Source: Pyrus communis
Lineage: Eukaryota; Streptophyta; Magnoliopsida; Rosales; Rosaceae
Direction: 5' to 3'
DNA: 64,000 bases
NCBI RefSeq assembly: GCF_963583255.1
Contig: NC_084814.1
Span: 20,972,262 to 21,036,261 of the forward strand
Translations under genes and position numbers: made by a program
Notes under the pieces: model-generated
The model's database searches: none
Seen by the model: only the letters and a program-made list of their open reading frames with translations
Told to the model about the DNA's origin: nothing
In this document: positions 1 to 14,711 of the stretch, one piece after another
How the letters are laid out: every line of letters begins with the position of its first letter
How positions within the stretch are numbered: the first letter of the stretch is position 1

Positions 1-225
1 TGCCAAGTGTAGCATCAATATGTTTTCCAAGCTGAGCACCCTTGCTCCCTAAAATCAAATAAGTGCGATTATGAAGCCAAAAGCTTGCAGCAAATGCACA
101 GCTCCTACCATCAGTGCATTGAGTGATGAATGATGACATTCTAGTGTAGTTGAGTCCATACTAAATATATGAATTCTAACAAACAACTAATTAAACCATG
201 ACATCTAATATGGACATTTCATTTA

Positions 226-420
226 ATGTTTATTAATATTTGCGGTGCGGTTCAGTTTCGGCGTGGTTTTCAAAAGCCAAAACCGAAACCAAACCGTTTT
301 CTACATTGCGGTTTGGTTTCAAAACTGAAACCATTTCAAAACCGTAAAATCGAACTGTTCGGTGCGGTCCGATTTGGCTTGTGTTTCGGTTTGGGTTTTC
401 GGTTCCAAGTGTCCACCCCT
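226..420. repeat. Degenerate CGGTTTGGTTT-type dispersed repeat
   Basis: This stretch is built of imperfect alternating words such as CGGTTTGGTTT and their complements (AAACCGAAACC) and ends in GTGTCCACCCCTA. Repeats of this composition with a 'GTGTCCACCCCTA' end are common in angiosperm genomes and often belong to non-autonomous hAT-like elements. The class is inference, because I could not define the other end or a target duplication. The 96-codon open frame across it is an accident of low-complexity sequence. Confidence 0.4.
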
Positions 421-466
421 ACCCACTGTGATTTAGGGCAAATCGTTTCGAAAAATCGGTTTGGAG

Positions 467-1020
467 CTAGGCATGCTGCGCATAGGCGGGCTAGGCGGTT
501 TTTTTATTATTATTAATTGTGTGCTTTTTTTCTTTTCTGGTTTCATGGTGGTATACTTATAGAAATGGTGTACCTAATTTGCAAATGATGGATTTACTAC
601 AAATTCATCCAATAGTAAAACGAATTGGAGCACTTTTGACGGGATACATACAAAGAAAAGAAATAAATTAGATACAACAAGGTTAAATAATTTAGTCTAT
701 GTCCAATCCAATGCAAGGATCATGAACAAGAAGAATTTAATGTATCGTCCAAGAATACTCCTCATTATGATTATATGCTTACTGTTTTTTAAATATTGCA
801 CTTTTTGAATGTATATACTTTGTGTATTCTTCTACTTCTATTTTTGCATTTTATCATTCTTTTATTATTCATACAAGTATAGTTTTTTTTTAGGTGTAAA
901 TAGGCACTTACTTGCATGATATATAATAAATTTACATAAATCCGCTTAGGCCGCCTGGACGCCCGCCTAGCCGCATAGGCGCTAGGCCTCTGCTCACCGT
1001 CCGACTAGCCTTTAGAACCT
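467..1020. repeat. Element bounded by GC-rich CTAGGCG arms
   Basis: A GC-rich arm with GGCGGGCTAGGCGG followed by a T-run (about 467-510) faces a complementary arm rich in CGCCTAGCCGCATAGGCG (about 945-1015). The roughly 430 bp between them are AT-rich. The same pairing of a GGCG...T-run arm with a GCGCCTA arm recurs upstream of NLR-A, NLR-B and NLR-C. This suggests a dispersed non-autonomous DNA element. No target duplication was delimited and no coding sequence was seen. Confidence 0.4.
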
Positions 1021-1179
1021 ATGATTATTGTAAGAACATTTGACAAAATTTTAAACCAATCAGCATCATCAGAATTCCGAAGTGCAGCAACTACGTCGAC
1101 CAATTGTGAAAATTACACAAGCGGGATGAATATTATCCTTGGCTCCTGAAAATTACACGAATCATATGGCTGTAAAGAT

Positions 1180-1800
1180 GACTCACTTGAAACATCAGAC
1201 TCTCATTTCATTAGCATCGTCATTTTCATCGTCGTCCGAGACCTACTCGTAGTTTAGTGCAACTGGATCAACCAACTTAGATTCATATGATTTCCAATTT
1301 CTACTCGTACCATTACTTGCTATACCATCACTGGATTTATGGGGTTAAGCCCTTTTTCAGCACTGAGGTAGATGTTTCAGGATTGTCGATACCCTGTTGT
1401 ATGCAATTTAAGGTGCCCGGAGTTCTTTTTCAAGGGTAGACAACCCAAATTCCCAGTCGATAGTGTCCCCAGTGCAGCTATCATCAAGGTATAGAGGATT
1501 GCTGGGGTCTATCACCTTGGAGAACACAAGCAATACTGATGGCCATTTTCCGAATTAAATAATTAGGGCTTTCCGGCCTACCTGCCAGCAAAGACAAGAT
1601 ATAACAGGATGATAATGACCACTAGCGTTGGAGGAGAGAATACTAATAGAGACACGGAGAAGTATTTACAGCTCACTCCTTTGAGAATTGAGTGCATCAC
1701 ATCCTTGGTCTCGTTTAATTCTTCTTTAGACATGTTTTCCATGGAAAGGCCTATAGCTGCAGATACATCTGATATTGCAAGATTAAGGGACAAAAAATTC
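1180..1800 (-). pseudogene. Unidentified exon-like relic flanking the copia element
   Basis: On the minus strand, roughly 1540-1406 is open and reads like real protein, with the motif KVIDPSNPLYLDDSC followed by DTIDWEFGLSTLEKEL, then a stop. Another open piece (about 1330-1215) ends in an acidic run, SDDDENDDANE. A third open stretch (1800-1578) ends in a hydrophobic segment, and its first codons are out-of-frame copia sequence. I do not recognise the protein. The pieces are not joined by clear splice sites and stops intervene, so a decayed or captured gene fragment is likelier than a working gene. Confidence 0.3.
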
Positions 1801-1840
1801 CAAGAGAAGTACCCTGAGCTTGGAGAGCAGCCAGTTCTTC

Positions 1841-4732
1841 TTACATAGCTTTGAACCATATAGGATTTTTAAGAGCTGACTTATAAGAGCTGGGCTCAAT
1901 TAGAGACAAATCAATCCCTTCACAGGCTTGAGCAGATGCAAGGAAAGCCTTCTTCTTACAAATACCACTTTTGCTTCGAGTTTGCATTGGATGCAAATTG
2001 ATTGGAGGAATATCCAAAACAGCTTGCAGAGAATCAGGATGAAACTCAGTGTTCTCAGTACTTAGTAGAGGACTTGGATCAGGTAGCACAGGGAGCTGAG
2101 AAGATGATGCAGGTGCACTAGTAATGGACCGAGGATTAGGTGAAGGATTTGTAGATGTTGGTGATGAAGACACAATAACATTGTTTGTATTAACCACTGC
2201 TATGGGAAGGGAAGATGAAGTGAGAACTGATGAATTAGGGTGAGTAATGGTGGCTTGTGTCAGTAAATCTGCATATGGGAACTGTTGTTCATCAAAAATA
2301 ACATGCCTAGAAATGTAAAGCCGTTTCTTAGGCACATCATAACACATATATCCCTTATACTTATAAGCATAGCCTAGGAAAACACACCTGGTGGTTTTGG
2401 GTTGAAGTTTGGTGCTGTTGAATGGTTTTAACAAAGGAAAACAGGCACAACCAAAAATTCGAAGATGGGATAATAATGGAACACTACCAAATAAGAGTTC
2501 AAATGGTGACCTGTTTTGAAGAATAACAGTTGGCATTCTATTGATCAGATAGATAGCAGTTTGACATGCATAAGACCAAAATTGATGTGGCAGTGTAGCA
2601 GTTTGCAATAATGTCACAGTGGTTTCGATAATATGTCTATGTTTACGTTCATCTAACCCATTTTGTTCAGGGGTGTATGGACAGGACTTATGATGAACAA
2701 TACCTTTGTCCAGAAGAAAAGATTGAAGCCTATGACTCATATACTCTCCTCCACCATCACTTTGTAAAATCTTAATCGGAGTAAAGAACTGATTAAGTAC
2801 AAAAGAATAGAATGCAACAATGGTAGAGTACAAATCAAACTTGTTTATTAATGGAAAAAGCCAACAATGTCGACTATATTCATCAATGAAGATTACATAA
2901 TATTTGTAACCATCAACAGAAACACAAGGTGCAGGACCCCACAAGTCACTATGCATAATTTGAAAGAGCTTAACAGACTTATTGACATGAGGTGGAAAGG
3001 GTAATTTGCTAAATTTGCCTTCAAGACAATGATGGCACAAAACAGATGACTTAGAAGGGGTACCAGGTACATTGGCTTTATGTAACATAAGAGAAACAAC
3101 ATGATTTGTTGGGTGACCTAACCTATGATGCCAAAGCTGAGATTTAACAAGTTGTCCCAGAAAAGCTTTTGCAGATAGTGAACTTTGTGAAGAACCGAAG
3201 TTGGGATAGGAAAGGGAATGAATAGGATAGAGTCCATTACTACATAGCCCTTTGTAGAGGATCATCCCTGTGGCCTTGTCCTGAATCCAAAAACAAAAGG
3301 CATCAAAGATTAGCCAACAATCATTATCAAGGCAAATCTTATGTAATGACAATAAATTGTGTGTTATCTTGGGAACATATAACACAGAATTTAATTTAAT
3401 TGGTTTTGCTGGAGTATGAATAATAGAATTCCCAACATGGGAGACTTGTAAACCTTCACCATTGGCAGTTTGTATGGTCTCACTGGTAGGATAAGGTGAT
3501 GCCAAGGATAAGTTGTTCATGTCAGCAGTCATATGATTGGTGGCGCCAGAATCAGTCAACCAAACTTGGGGAGGTGCTGATGGAGTAGCTGGTTGAGGTG
3601 TAGAATTGAACACAGTGTGCATAGCATGCATTGGAGATTACTGTAATTGATGTGTGTGTGGTTGTGGAGACGCTTGATATGAATATTGAGGTGAATGAGG
3701 CAGTATATGATAGTTAGGTGGGGCAGATGGGAACCCATTGGAATGTGGCCAACTAGGAGAGCCAATGTAGTTAGGTCATTTATCATTGTAGAAACAAAAC
3801 CAAGTCACATGATTCATTTTGCCACAGATTTGACAGCCATGCCTTTCTGAAGGCTTTGCACCACAAAATGGAGCAGTGTGACCATCAATGTTACATAACT
3901 AACATGTAGGAAGCATAGAGGTAGAGGAAGACCCCACTGAAGATATTGGAGAGTGACCAAGAATTCCTGATGCAGAAGTAGACAAACTAGGTGCCTGAGT
4001 TAAGTACACAGGTCTGGGATTGAAGAATCTGTGTCCCTGATACTTTCCTTTACCCTTATGTTTATTCCCATTGTAAGCTTTGTAACCGCCAGAGGTAAAT
4101 TGAGATTGACCATGAATATTGCCAAACAACTGCGAGGATGATACATTTTTAGGCTGAGAATTAGCAACCATAGCAGTCATAAAGGAAGCATTCAAATGAT
4201 TCTCAACAATGATTTCTTCAGCAAGTAACTGTGCCCTAAAGTCTTTTAGGGTAATGACACTTTCACGACCTCGGATCATACAACGAAAAGTATTGTATTC
4301 AGAAGGCAAGCCATTAAGAGCAAGTATTACAATATCCTAATCCTGAAAGAACACTCCAGCAGCTGACAAATAATCCCTAGCTTCTTTAATGCGTTGCAGA
4401 TAAACTGAAATGGAATCAGACCCCTTTTTAATTGTCTGCAAGTTCGACTTCATCTGAAAGATACTGATTTTGGATACAGTGGAGAATTTCTCCTTTAAAC
4501 GATTCCAAAGATCTCTCGAACTTTGACTCCCAATAGCACATGACATAGCCACAGGTGATAAAGTCGCAGTAATCAATTGCATTATAGCCCTATCATACAT
4601 TCTCCAAATCAAAACATCATCATTCTCAATAGACATAGAAGAATTAATACCAGATTCACCAGTTTGTGAGGGACAAGAGGTCGATCCGTCCACAAATCCC
4701 ATAAGCCCATTGCTTTCCAGTAAGAGTTGCAT
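1841..4732 (-). pseudogene. copia gag-pol polyprotein with in-frame stops
   Basis: One reading frame runs from the gag start at 4732 to 1841, interrupted by stops. Gag (UBN2-like) comes first, then two CCHC knuckles (C-X2-C-X4-H-X4-C, near 3890-3800). The protease active site WLTDSGATNHMT follows at about 3560, then the GAG-pre-integrase motif LWHHRLGHP. In the integrase the D-D-E residues are visible in HSDLWGP, LQSDGGGEY and PEQNGLDERKHRHI. The frame then runs to the first RT-leader residues. In-frame stops lie near 4338, 3898, 3777, 3640 and 1841, and several are one C-to-T change from Gln or Arg codons (see findings). It cannot be active. Confidence 0.9.
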
Positions 4733-5137
4733 CTGAAAATGCCAATTAAGATAATTGGAGTCATCAAGCTTGACGTTAACAGAGATCGAGATCGACTAAA
4801 TAAGGTTCGTAACCGGAGATTGAAGTAACTGTAGCTAAGACGCAGTCACCATGTTTCACGCAAGATTGCAGATTCTTGAAACACAACCCCAATTTCAGTC
4901 AAATATTTTCACAAACACGTAATGTGCAAAGATCGCAGACAACAAATCAAACCAGAAACTGATCTAGAAACTAAACCAGTAATCAATCACAATGAATAAT
5001 CACCAACAAAACCCTAAAAACAAAGAAGATTGAGTCCGATCAGAAAAAGAAACCGAGAACACCGAAGATGAAGAAGGAAGAAGCGGAAGCAAGAAGGATC
5101 GAAGATCACGCGTCAGCAACAATGGCGAGTGATACCA

Positions 5138-7846
<2,709 letters not shown>

Positions 7847-8736
7847 CGAGATAAAGAAGACTAGTTTTCATACAATTTTGTAACATTATCCTAAACAGGT
7901 TGTAACTTGCATTGCATAACCAGTCTGTTTGTTTTGAGATTCCAATAGTGTGTGCTATTTACTCTCTCATTTTGGTCACCTCTTTTTAATAGGAAAACTA
8001 ATGAAAATAGCTTGAAAACTTTGAGTTTTAATGACAAGGACAAAATAAAAGGTAAAATGAATAGTATCAGGATTGACTTTTTAGTTTTAAAATGTGATTT
8101 TTCGTTAAAGTTCTTCTTTTTAATTCCATTCTTTTGACTTTGGTCTTCCCATTTTACGTAGGGTGGTGGTATTCACACTTCCCCTTGTGTCTTTCTCACT
8201 CCTCTTAATTTTCATCTATCAGATCGAATGTATAGAAAAAGATCAAAGGATATAAATTAATAGGAAATGTGTAAGAGGTAAAAAGAGTGTCAATATCACC
8301 AACCATTTTAGGTGGTTGTAAATGTCATCCATTGATTCACCTGGCTGGCTCATGTTCATACATTTTTGTTCGTTTGGTCTACCTTTGAGGACTTACGTGG
8401 AACAGTTGAACGTCGCGTAATGTTCTGGTTTAATAATGCACATGATAATGTATTATTAGATGAAATGTCATAGAGATAATGAACTTATTTCATGTAAGTT
8501 GTTCTCCTATTTGAGACACAAAATCAAATGTAAAATGGTCAAAATGGATGGAGATATTCAGAGTGCTTAAAATGAGACATTGTAATTATAATTAAACTCT
8601 CCAAATTCGAAAATGATATTTTCACATCACTGAAACGTCGTCGTCTCGTGTTTCATATGAACCAGCGAAGCCATTTCCAATTTCGGAATAACAAGCTGAA
8701 AGCTGTTCGCTCACGCTCCTCGTTCCGACTCCATTA
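7847..8736. other. AT-rich intergenic stretch, nothing recognised
   Basis: This is the 3' flank of ELP3 relic 1. I see only AT-rich unique-looking sequence with short poly-T runs and no open frame resembling a protein. The last 100 bp become GC-richer as the HemW-like relic is approached. Confidence 0.5.
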
Positions 8737-9142
8737 ATGCTTAAATCAAGCTTCGCTCCCATTTTCTCAACCTTTCCCGCCAAACGCCTATCGCCGCCGA
8801 AGCCACCGCCACGCACTACCTTCACCTGCTTCGCACACACCGCGCCAGCTGTTCGAAAAAAATACCTCAACCATTGCCCCCACCATGATGGAGTTGGGTG
8901 TGAATAGGGTGTCGTTGGGAGTTCAGGCGTTTCAAGAAGAGCCGCTGAAAGCTTATGGGAGAGCTCATGGTGTTCGGGAGGTTTATGAGGCTATGGAGAT
9001 TGTTGGGGAATGTGGGGTTGAGAATTGGAGCATGGATCTTATCTCTTCTCTGCCTTACCAGACCCCGGAAATGTGGTAGGAGAGCTTGAGGTTGACGGAA
9101 GAAGCTCGTCTTACCCATGTGTCAGTTTATGATTTGCAAGTC
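8737..9142 (+). pseudogene. HemW/RSAD1-like radical-SAM protein relic, internally deleted
   Basis: The first 40 or so codons from the ATG at 8737 look like a chloroplast transit peptide, rich in Ser, Pro, Arg and Thr. The frame slips at an A-run near 8860 and then jumps to a conserved internal block starting MELGVNRVSLGVQAFQEE and containing GVENWSMDLISSLP. That block is typical of plant oxygen-independent coproporphyrinogen-III-oxidase-like (HemW) proteins, which are thought to be haem chaperones. The region between, which should hold the CxxxCxxC iron-sulphur cluster motif, is missing. A TAG at 9077-9079 replaces a Glu or Gln codon. The copy lacks introns where it can be read, but is too short to prove it was processed. 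Confidence 0.8.
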
Positions 9143-9796
9143 TTCCACAATCTAATTTATCACTCAAAATACCCAGAATGAAGAATTAGGGTTTTAGGTT
9201 TAGTTTTGTTTACCGAACAAAACAATTCAAAAAATCGAGATTGCTCGATACGCTTTGTGTGCTTCTTAATTTTGTATCAAACGAATCAAATCAACATGCA
9301 GTAAAGACGGATTTTCTCTCCTCCTCCTTACGTTCGTGAGCAGTTGATTTTTTTCCTTTTGAGTTTGATTGGATTAATTGATTCTTGTTCATTTAATATA
9401 ATTGTTTATTTATTACTTATAATTCACATCATCATCCATGTCACTTAAGGTTTAAAATTTTCAACATTAATGCTAATCAAGATCATTGAATGCTATAAAA
9501 TTTAGTGGCTAAAAAAGAATAAAAATATTTGTTCCTTAATTCTATTCTATATTTATTTTTATATATGAATATAAATTATTATTTATTAATTTTTCAATAC
9601 GGTTTGATGATATCGTCGGTAATATTATCAAATACCAATATCGTACCTAAAATTTCAATTTGCTACAATACTGTATCATTATCGATTTACACAAAATTAA
9701 TATGGTATAATTGTCAATCGGTGTCACGATAATTTGACCAAAAAAATTCATCCTAGAGTTAGCAACTCACCCTTGATGAGTGTTGAGTCAGAGACT
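9143..9796. other. AT-rich intergenic stretch
   Basis: No coding sequence seen. A part around 9600-9730 contains repeated ATATCG/CGATAT words like those near 30880-30970, probably a fragment of a dispersed AT-rich repeat. No ends could be defined. Confidence 0.35.
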
Positions 9797-11944
9797 AAAA
9801 AAGTAATTGAACTTTACTGGAAGTGTACATAAACTTTTGTAATGTGAATTAAAATTACAGTGTGCTTGAGTGATTTTACAAAATCTTGTGTTTGTTATTT
9901 GAAATAAGAGTTTTCTATTATATTTTTAATTTATTCGAAGCTAGTGCAACTTTAATTATGACCCCACCTCGCAATTATTGTCGGCGAGCAAAATACATCC
10001 TACGCTGTTTCAGTTCCACGGTTTACAAATTGCCACGTACATCACATCATCATCTTTGTCCAAAGGTTTTGGTCTTGGTCTGAAATTATTGGTCTTTGAC
10101 AGAAACTATTCGTAAGACCCAAAAAGTATGCTTCAGTTGCAACGATATCAACTCTTTTGTGAGCTTCCCTATGCCCCAGGGTATGTTATTCTGCACTCTT
10201 ACTACAGTATCTAATATCTTTCTAGAAATTTTATGGAAGAAAGTATAACGGCTAATGAGCTACATTTGACTTTTGTTTCACTTTTTATTCTTATTATATA
10301 TGTAATTCAGATTATGAGCATTCATCCTTGAAGACAAGACTTCAAATTCGATTTCTTCTTCAATAACATTGCTTGTGTAAAAAGGGGTAAGTTATTGATT
10401 TATACGCCATTAAGTTGAATTTGGTTGGAAGTCTAATCAATATTATTTGGTGTTTTATTTTAGTAATTTAAGCAAGCAAACGAGTTATATTTATCGTGTT
10501 TTTGTCGTTTTTGTGTCATATTCATGACTTTAACACATAATGTCGTGTCAAATTTGTTATCTTAATGAATTCTTAACAAGTGACCCAATAACGCCTTAAT
10601 TCCTAACGAATTGTGTCATCTCACGTTCATTTAATAGGCCATGCAAGAAATTAATATACCTAATATTTAGATTTGGAAAACGATATCTCATTAGGTTCTT
10701 AATGGGCGACCCGATAATTACCTTAATCATTAACGAATTGCGCTAGGCGCTAGTCGGCGGCAGACAAGAGCTTAGGCGATTTTTTTATTTTTACACGAGC
10801 TTCGTAGTTATCTGGGTTTCATTTGCCCGGAGTGCCATTCCCACGAGTTTCATTTGCCCGGTATTTTGCAGAATAATAGGTAGTGGTTAGAGAAGAAGGT
10901 TGCAAGTTATGTAGCTGTGTGGGCATCACATTTGAGAATAGGTTTGCCACCCTTTGTTGTAAGTTATTTCCGCTGAGCTTTGATGTATATTATATGTATG
11001 AGTCTCAGTGACTATGTATTTTATATTGTACCGCTACTGTTCTACCTGCGCATGTCGATTTCGGGCGTATCTCAGGTCAGAGCGTGACACTATTACAATA
11101 TATTGAAAAAATAAAACGCAAAATGAAAGTTATCTATTTTCTGTAAAGCCTATAACAATTTATTGAAAAAATGAAAGTATTCAACAAGTCTATCACAATG
11201 TCTTGAAAAAATAAAATGCAAAGTGAAAGTTATCTAACTTCTGTGTAGGCGGGTGCGGGCGCCTAAGTAGGTCTAGGCGCTCTTCGTAATTTTCAAATTC
11301 CTAGTCATTAATCTGGACGGTGGCCAACCACCTAGGGTCGTGGGGATTTTTAAAACAGTGGTTAACATGTTTACCCAAAACCTATTTGTGCATCATTCAA
11401 TGTCTAATTAACGGGTCGGGCAAAAAATTGTGTGGCATTTGTGTAGAGTTCAATCTACTATACCCGAAACATTCCGTTCTTCTTTTCGACGTGTGTACTT
11501 TCATTTAACAACAATTTTGTGGTACTTGTCAACTGCCACCTACAAAGAATTGAAACTTTTTGTTATCCTTAACACTGACAAAAATCCATGACATTTGGTG
11601 GAAGAATTAGATTGAATGAGTTCGACATTTTCAATCATAGATTTTTGTTCTTGAACCAAATTCTTTAATTCTGTGTTCTTGCAAGAAAGACTCGAGAAGT
11701 AGTTTTCGAACTTTTGAAGTTTGGCCCTTTGTTAAACCGAATGAAAGTTCAGAACAAAAATTTAAATTTCTTGAGTACCTTATTTATATCTTGATTTCTT
11801 TTGGCTTGTCGTTTCGTTTTGAAAACTAAGCACATAGTTTGTAAAATACAAAAATTTATCCATTGCATTCTTTTTTTCTTTTTCTATTGTTTTGAAACTT
11901 GTCTATTCTGCAGACAGATTGCATACCAAGTATCGAAGGCCAAT
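9797..11944 (+). promoter_or_regulatory. Conserved 5' flank of NLR-A
   Basis: This block is shared with the 5' flanks of NLR-B (about 21916-24382) and, interrupted by insertions, NLR-C (about 33220-39866), so it travelled with the genes. It includes paired CTAGGCG arms at about 10738-10780 and 11245-11285, and between them a remnant ending in GCGTGACA that looks like an LTR end. The last 150 bp are pyrimidine-rich and end in TTCTGCAG about 30 bp before the NLR ATG. This looks like a 5'UTR intron acceptor. No individual promoter element can be named with confidence. Confidence 0.45.
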
Positions 11945-14711
11945 ATGGAGTCAGCTGCATCACTATTGATTGGGAAAATTGCGGCCATTCTTGAGAACGA
12001 AGCATCTTCCATAGCGGCAGTCCATGATGAAGTTGATGAGCTTAAGCTGGAGCTCATAAGCATGAAATCTTTCTTAATAGATGCTGAAGGCAAGGAAGCA
12101 CAAACAGAAGGAGAGAAAACGTGGGTTACAAGCATCAGAGATTTGACCTGCGATGCGGAAAATGTCATTGATAAGTTCCTGTATCACATATATGACAAAC
12201 AAAGTGCGACTCCATTTGCAAAATTGCTCCACAGAACCATTTACTTTCCAAAGAATCTTTGGTATAGGCATCGAATAGCCAAAAAATTACAGAAAATCAC
12301 AAAAAAGATCAAAGCCATTCCAGAGAGGAATGAGAGATATGGTGTCTCTACAATAGAAGGAACAAGTTCGGATGGTGTTCCCAGATGGGTGAAGAACAAA
12401 GCCGAGTCGTCTCTTTATATTATGGAAGACGAACTAATCGGGATTGAAGACAAGAAGCAAAGGTTAATGGGATTGCTGATGAATGGTGGGGAAAATGAAA
12501 TGGTTGTGTCTGTGGTCGGGATGGGAGGATCAGGCAAGACAACTCTTGTTGCCAATACCTTCAACAACGAAAATGTAAAGCGGCATTTTGACTGTTATGC
12601 ATGGATCACTGTTTCTCAAACCTATGTGATCGAAGACTTGTTCAAAAATCTGATCAAGCAATTCCACCAAGGAAGAAAGGAAGAGGTGACTGAACATTTG
12701 GATTCCATGAGTTACAAAGAATTGTTAGAGATATTGTCGACATACTTGAAGTCTAAAAGGTACCTCGTTGTATTGGATGATGTGTGGGATATTAAACTTT
12801 TGCAAGAAATAAGGATACCACTTCTTAATAGACACCATGGAAGTCGAATCATGCTTACAACTCGAAAGAAAGACATAGCCTTCTATTCTTTTGAAGTTGA
12901 AAGATGTCCTTTTGAAATTGAACCTTTGGAAAACAATGAAGCTTGGGAGCTCTTTAGCAAGAAAGCATTCTCAAGTTACAATAATAAATCTTGTCCACCA
13001 GAGCTTGAATCATTAGCATGGAAACTTGTGGAAAAGTGTAAAGGCCTACCTCTGGCAGTGGTAACTTTAGGTGCTCTAATGTCTTCCAAGAGGTCATCTT
13101 CGGAATGGAAAACAGTATACAAAAGCTTAAATTGGCAATTGACTAACAATCCTATGCTAGAACCAATGAGCAGCATCTTATTGCTTAGTTTCAACAATTT
13201 GCCCAACCGGTTGAAGCCATGTTTCCTATATTGCGCCTTTTTCCCAGAAGATTATCTCATCAAAAGAAAAAGGTTGATCAGGTTATGGATAGCTGAAGGG
13301 TTTGTTGAACCAATTGATGGGGTCACACCAGAAGAAGTTGCAGAGGGCTATCTTGTGGAACTTATTGTTCGTAGCATGCTACAAGTTGAGAAGAATGGAG
13401 CTGGAGAACTAAGAGCATGTAAAATGCATGATCTTGTGCGTGAGCTTGCTTTGTCGACATCAAAAAAGGAAAAGTTTGGTGCTGCATATGTTGGCAGAGA
13501 AATAGTAGATAAAGCTGATTTCCGCCGATTGTCAATTCAAACAAGTAAAAGAGAAATTAATTCTTGCACAGGTATGTCAGAGCTTCACTCCTTTCTTGTC
13601 TTTGGCGCGTTAAATAAATTGCCTTCTGGATTCAAGTTGTTGAGAGTTCTAGATATGCAGGATGCTCCAATTGATAGATTTCCAGGTGAACTAGTGTACT
13701 TGTTCAACTTAAGATATTTAAATTTGAAGAGAACCTTAATTGACGAGCTTCCAGAATCCATCGGACGGCTTCGCAACCTTCAAACCTTGAACATCTGTCA
13801 GAGTAAGATAAGGGCACTTCCAAAAGCAATCTCCAAGTTAGTAAACCTATGCCATCTAATCATGTATTGTTACACTGGTGATTTTTCGGGCTTTAGATAT
13901 TTCAATGGGACAAAAACAGTATCGGATCTAAGTAAATTACAGAAACTGCAAGTTTTGCATTCTGTTGAATCAGAAGGAAAGATTATTAAAGTCATCAGGA
14001 ATATGACCCAACTTACAAGCCTCAGTATTACAAATGTGAAAGCAAGTGACGAGATGGACCTCTGTGACTCCCTTCAAAAGTTAGAGCTCCTTCACACTTT
14101 GCTTTTAAAGGCAAGTGATGAAGAGGAGTTTCTTCGAGTTAATGCGCTACGTTCACCTCCTCCAGACCTTCAAAACGTTTTATTGGCCGGAAAACTAGAA
14201 AGGGTGCCTCTTTGGTTAGGTTCACTCCAAAACCTGACAAGTATGCATCTACGTTGGTCTAGACTTGAAGAAGATATGCATCTACATTCAAGTATTGCCG
14301 AATCTTGAAATGCTTGAGCTATGTAATGCATATGTTGGCAAAAAATTGTGTTTCTCCAAAGGCTTCATAAAGCTTAAGCATTTATGGTTGGTCAACTTCC
14401 CCTTACTGAATGGTATAGTTATAGAGAAAGGGGTGATGCCAAATCTCTGGAGCTTAGACATTGTGTGCTGCCTGGAGTTAAAGGCATTGCCGCATGGCAT
14501 TGAGTTCCTTGCTAACGTAGAACGCTTGAATCTAGATTCTGTTCCAACGCAACTTATAGATTCCGTAAAAGGAGGCATGGATCATCCAAAGATACAACAT
14601 ATTCCTGAAATCCGCCTGTTTTATGAGAGAGAAAATATGTGGTGTCAGGAAAGCTTTTCTGGTATTCACTCTCATAAAAGGTACGCACACTTCTATCCTT
14701 GTATAAAATTT
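11945..14711 (+). pseudogene. NLR-A: CC-NBS-LRR (RPM1-type) with a 2-bp LRR frameshift
   Basis: An intracellular immune receptor of the coiled-coil class. Start chosen at 11945 (MESAASLLIGKI) because NLR-C begins there and the upstream in-frame codons are intron-like. Visible in order: Rx-type CC with DAENVIDKFLYHI, P-loop GMGGSGKTT, RNBS-A, kinase-2 YLVVLDDVW, RNBS-B GSRIMLTTR, GLPLA, RNBS-D CFLYCAFFPED, MHD, then irregular LRRs. Compared with NLR-B and NLR-C, 2 bp are missing near 14275. The first frame therefore stops at 14308, and the last LRRs lie in another frame (about 14289-14711). The Trp after the kinase-2 motif (KLWQEI in B and C) is Leu here. A truncated receptor remains possible, but a pseudogene is likelier. 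Confidence 0.88.

Noticed and set aside
11801..11944. 48-codon N-terminal extension of NLR-A (and the matching one at 24239-24382)
   Set aside because: It is pyrimidine-rich, ends in a TTCTGCAG splice-acceptor-like sequence and is interrupted upstream of NLR-C, whose frame begins at the MESAAS start. It is probably intron or leader sequence that happens to be open.
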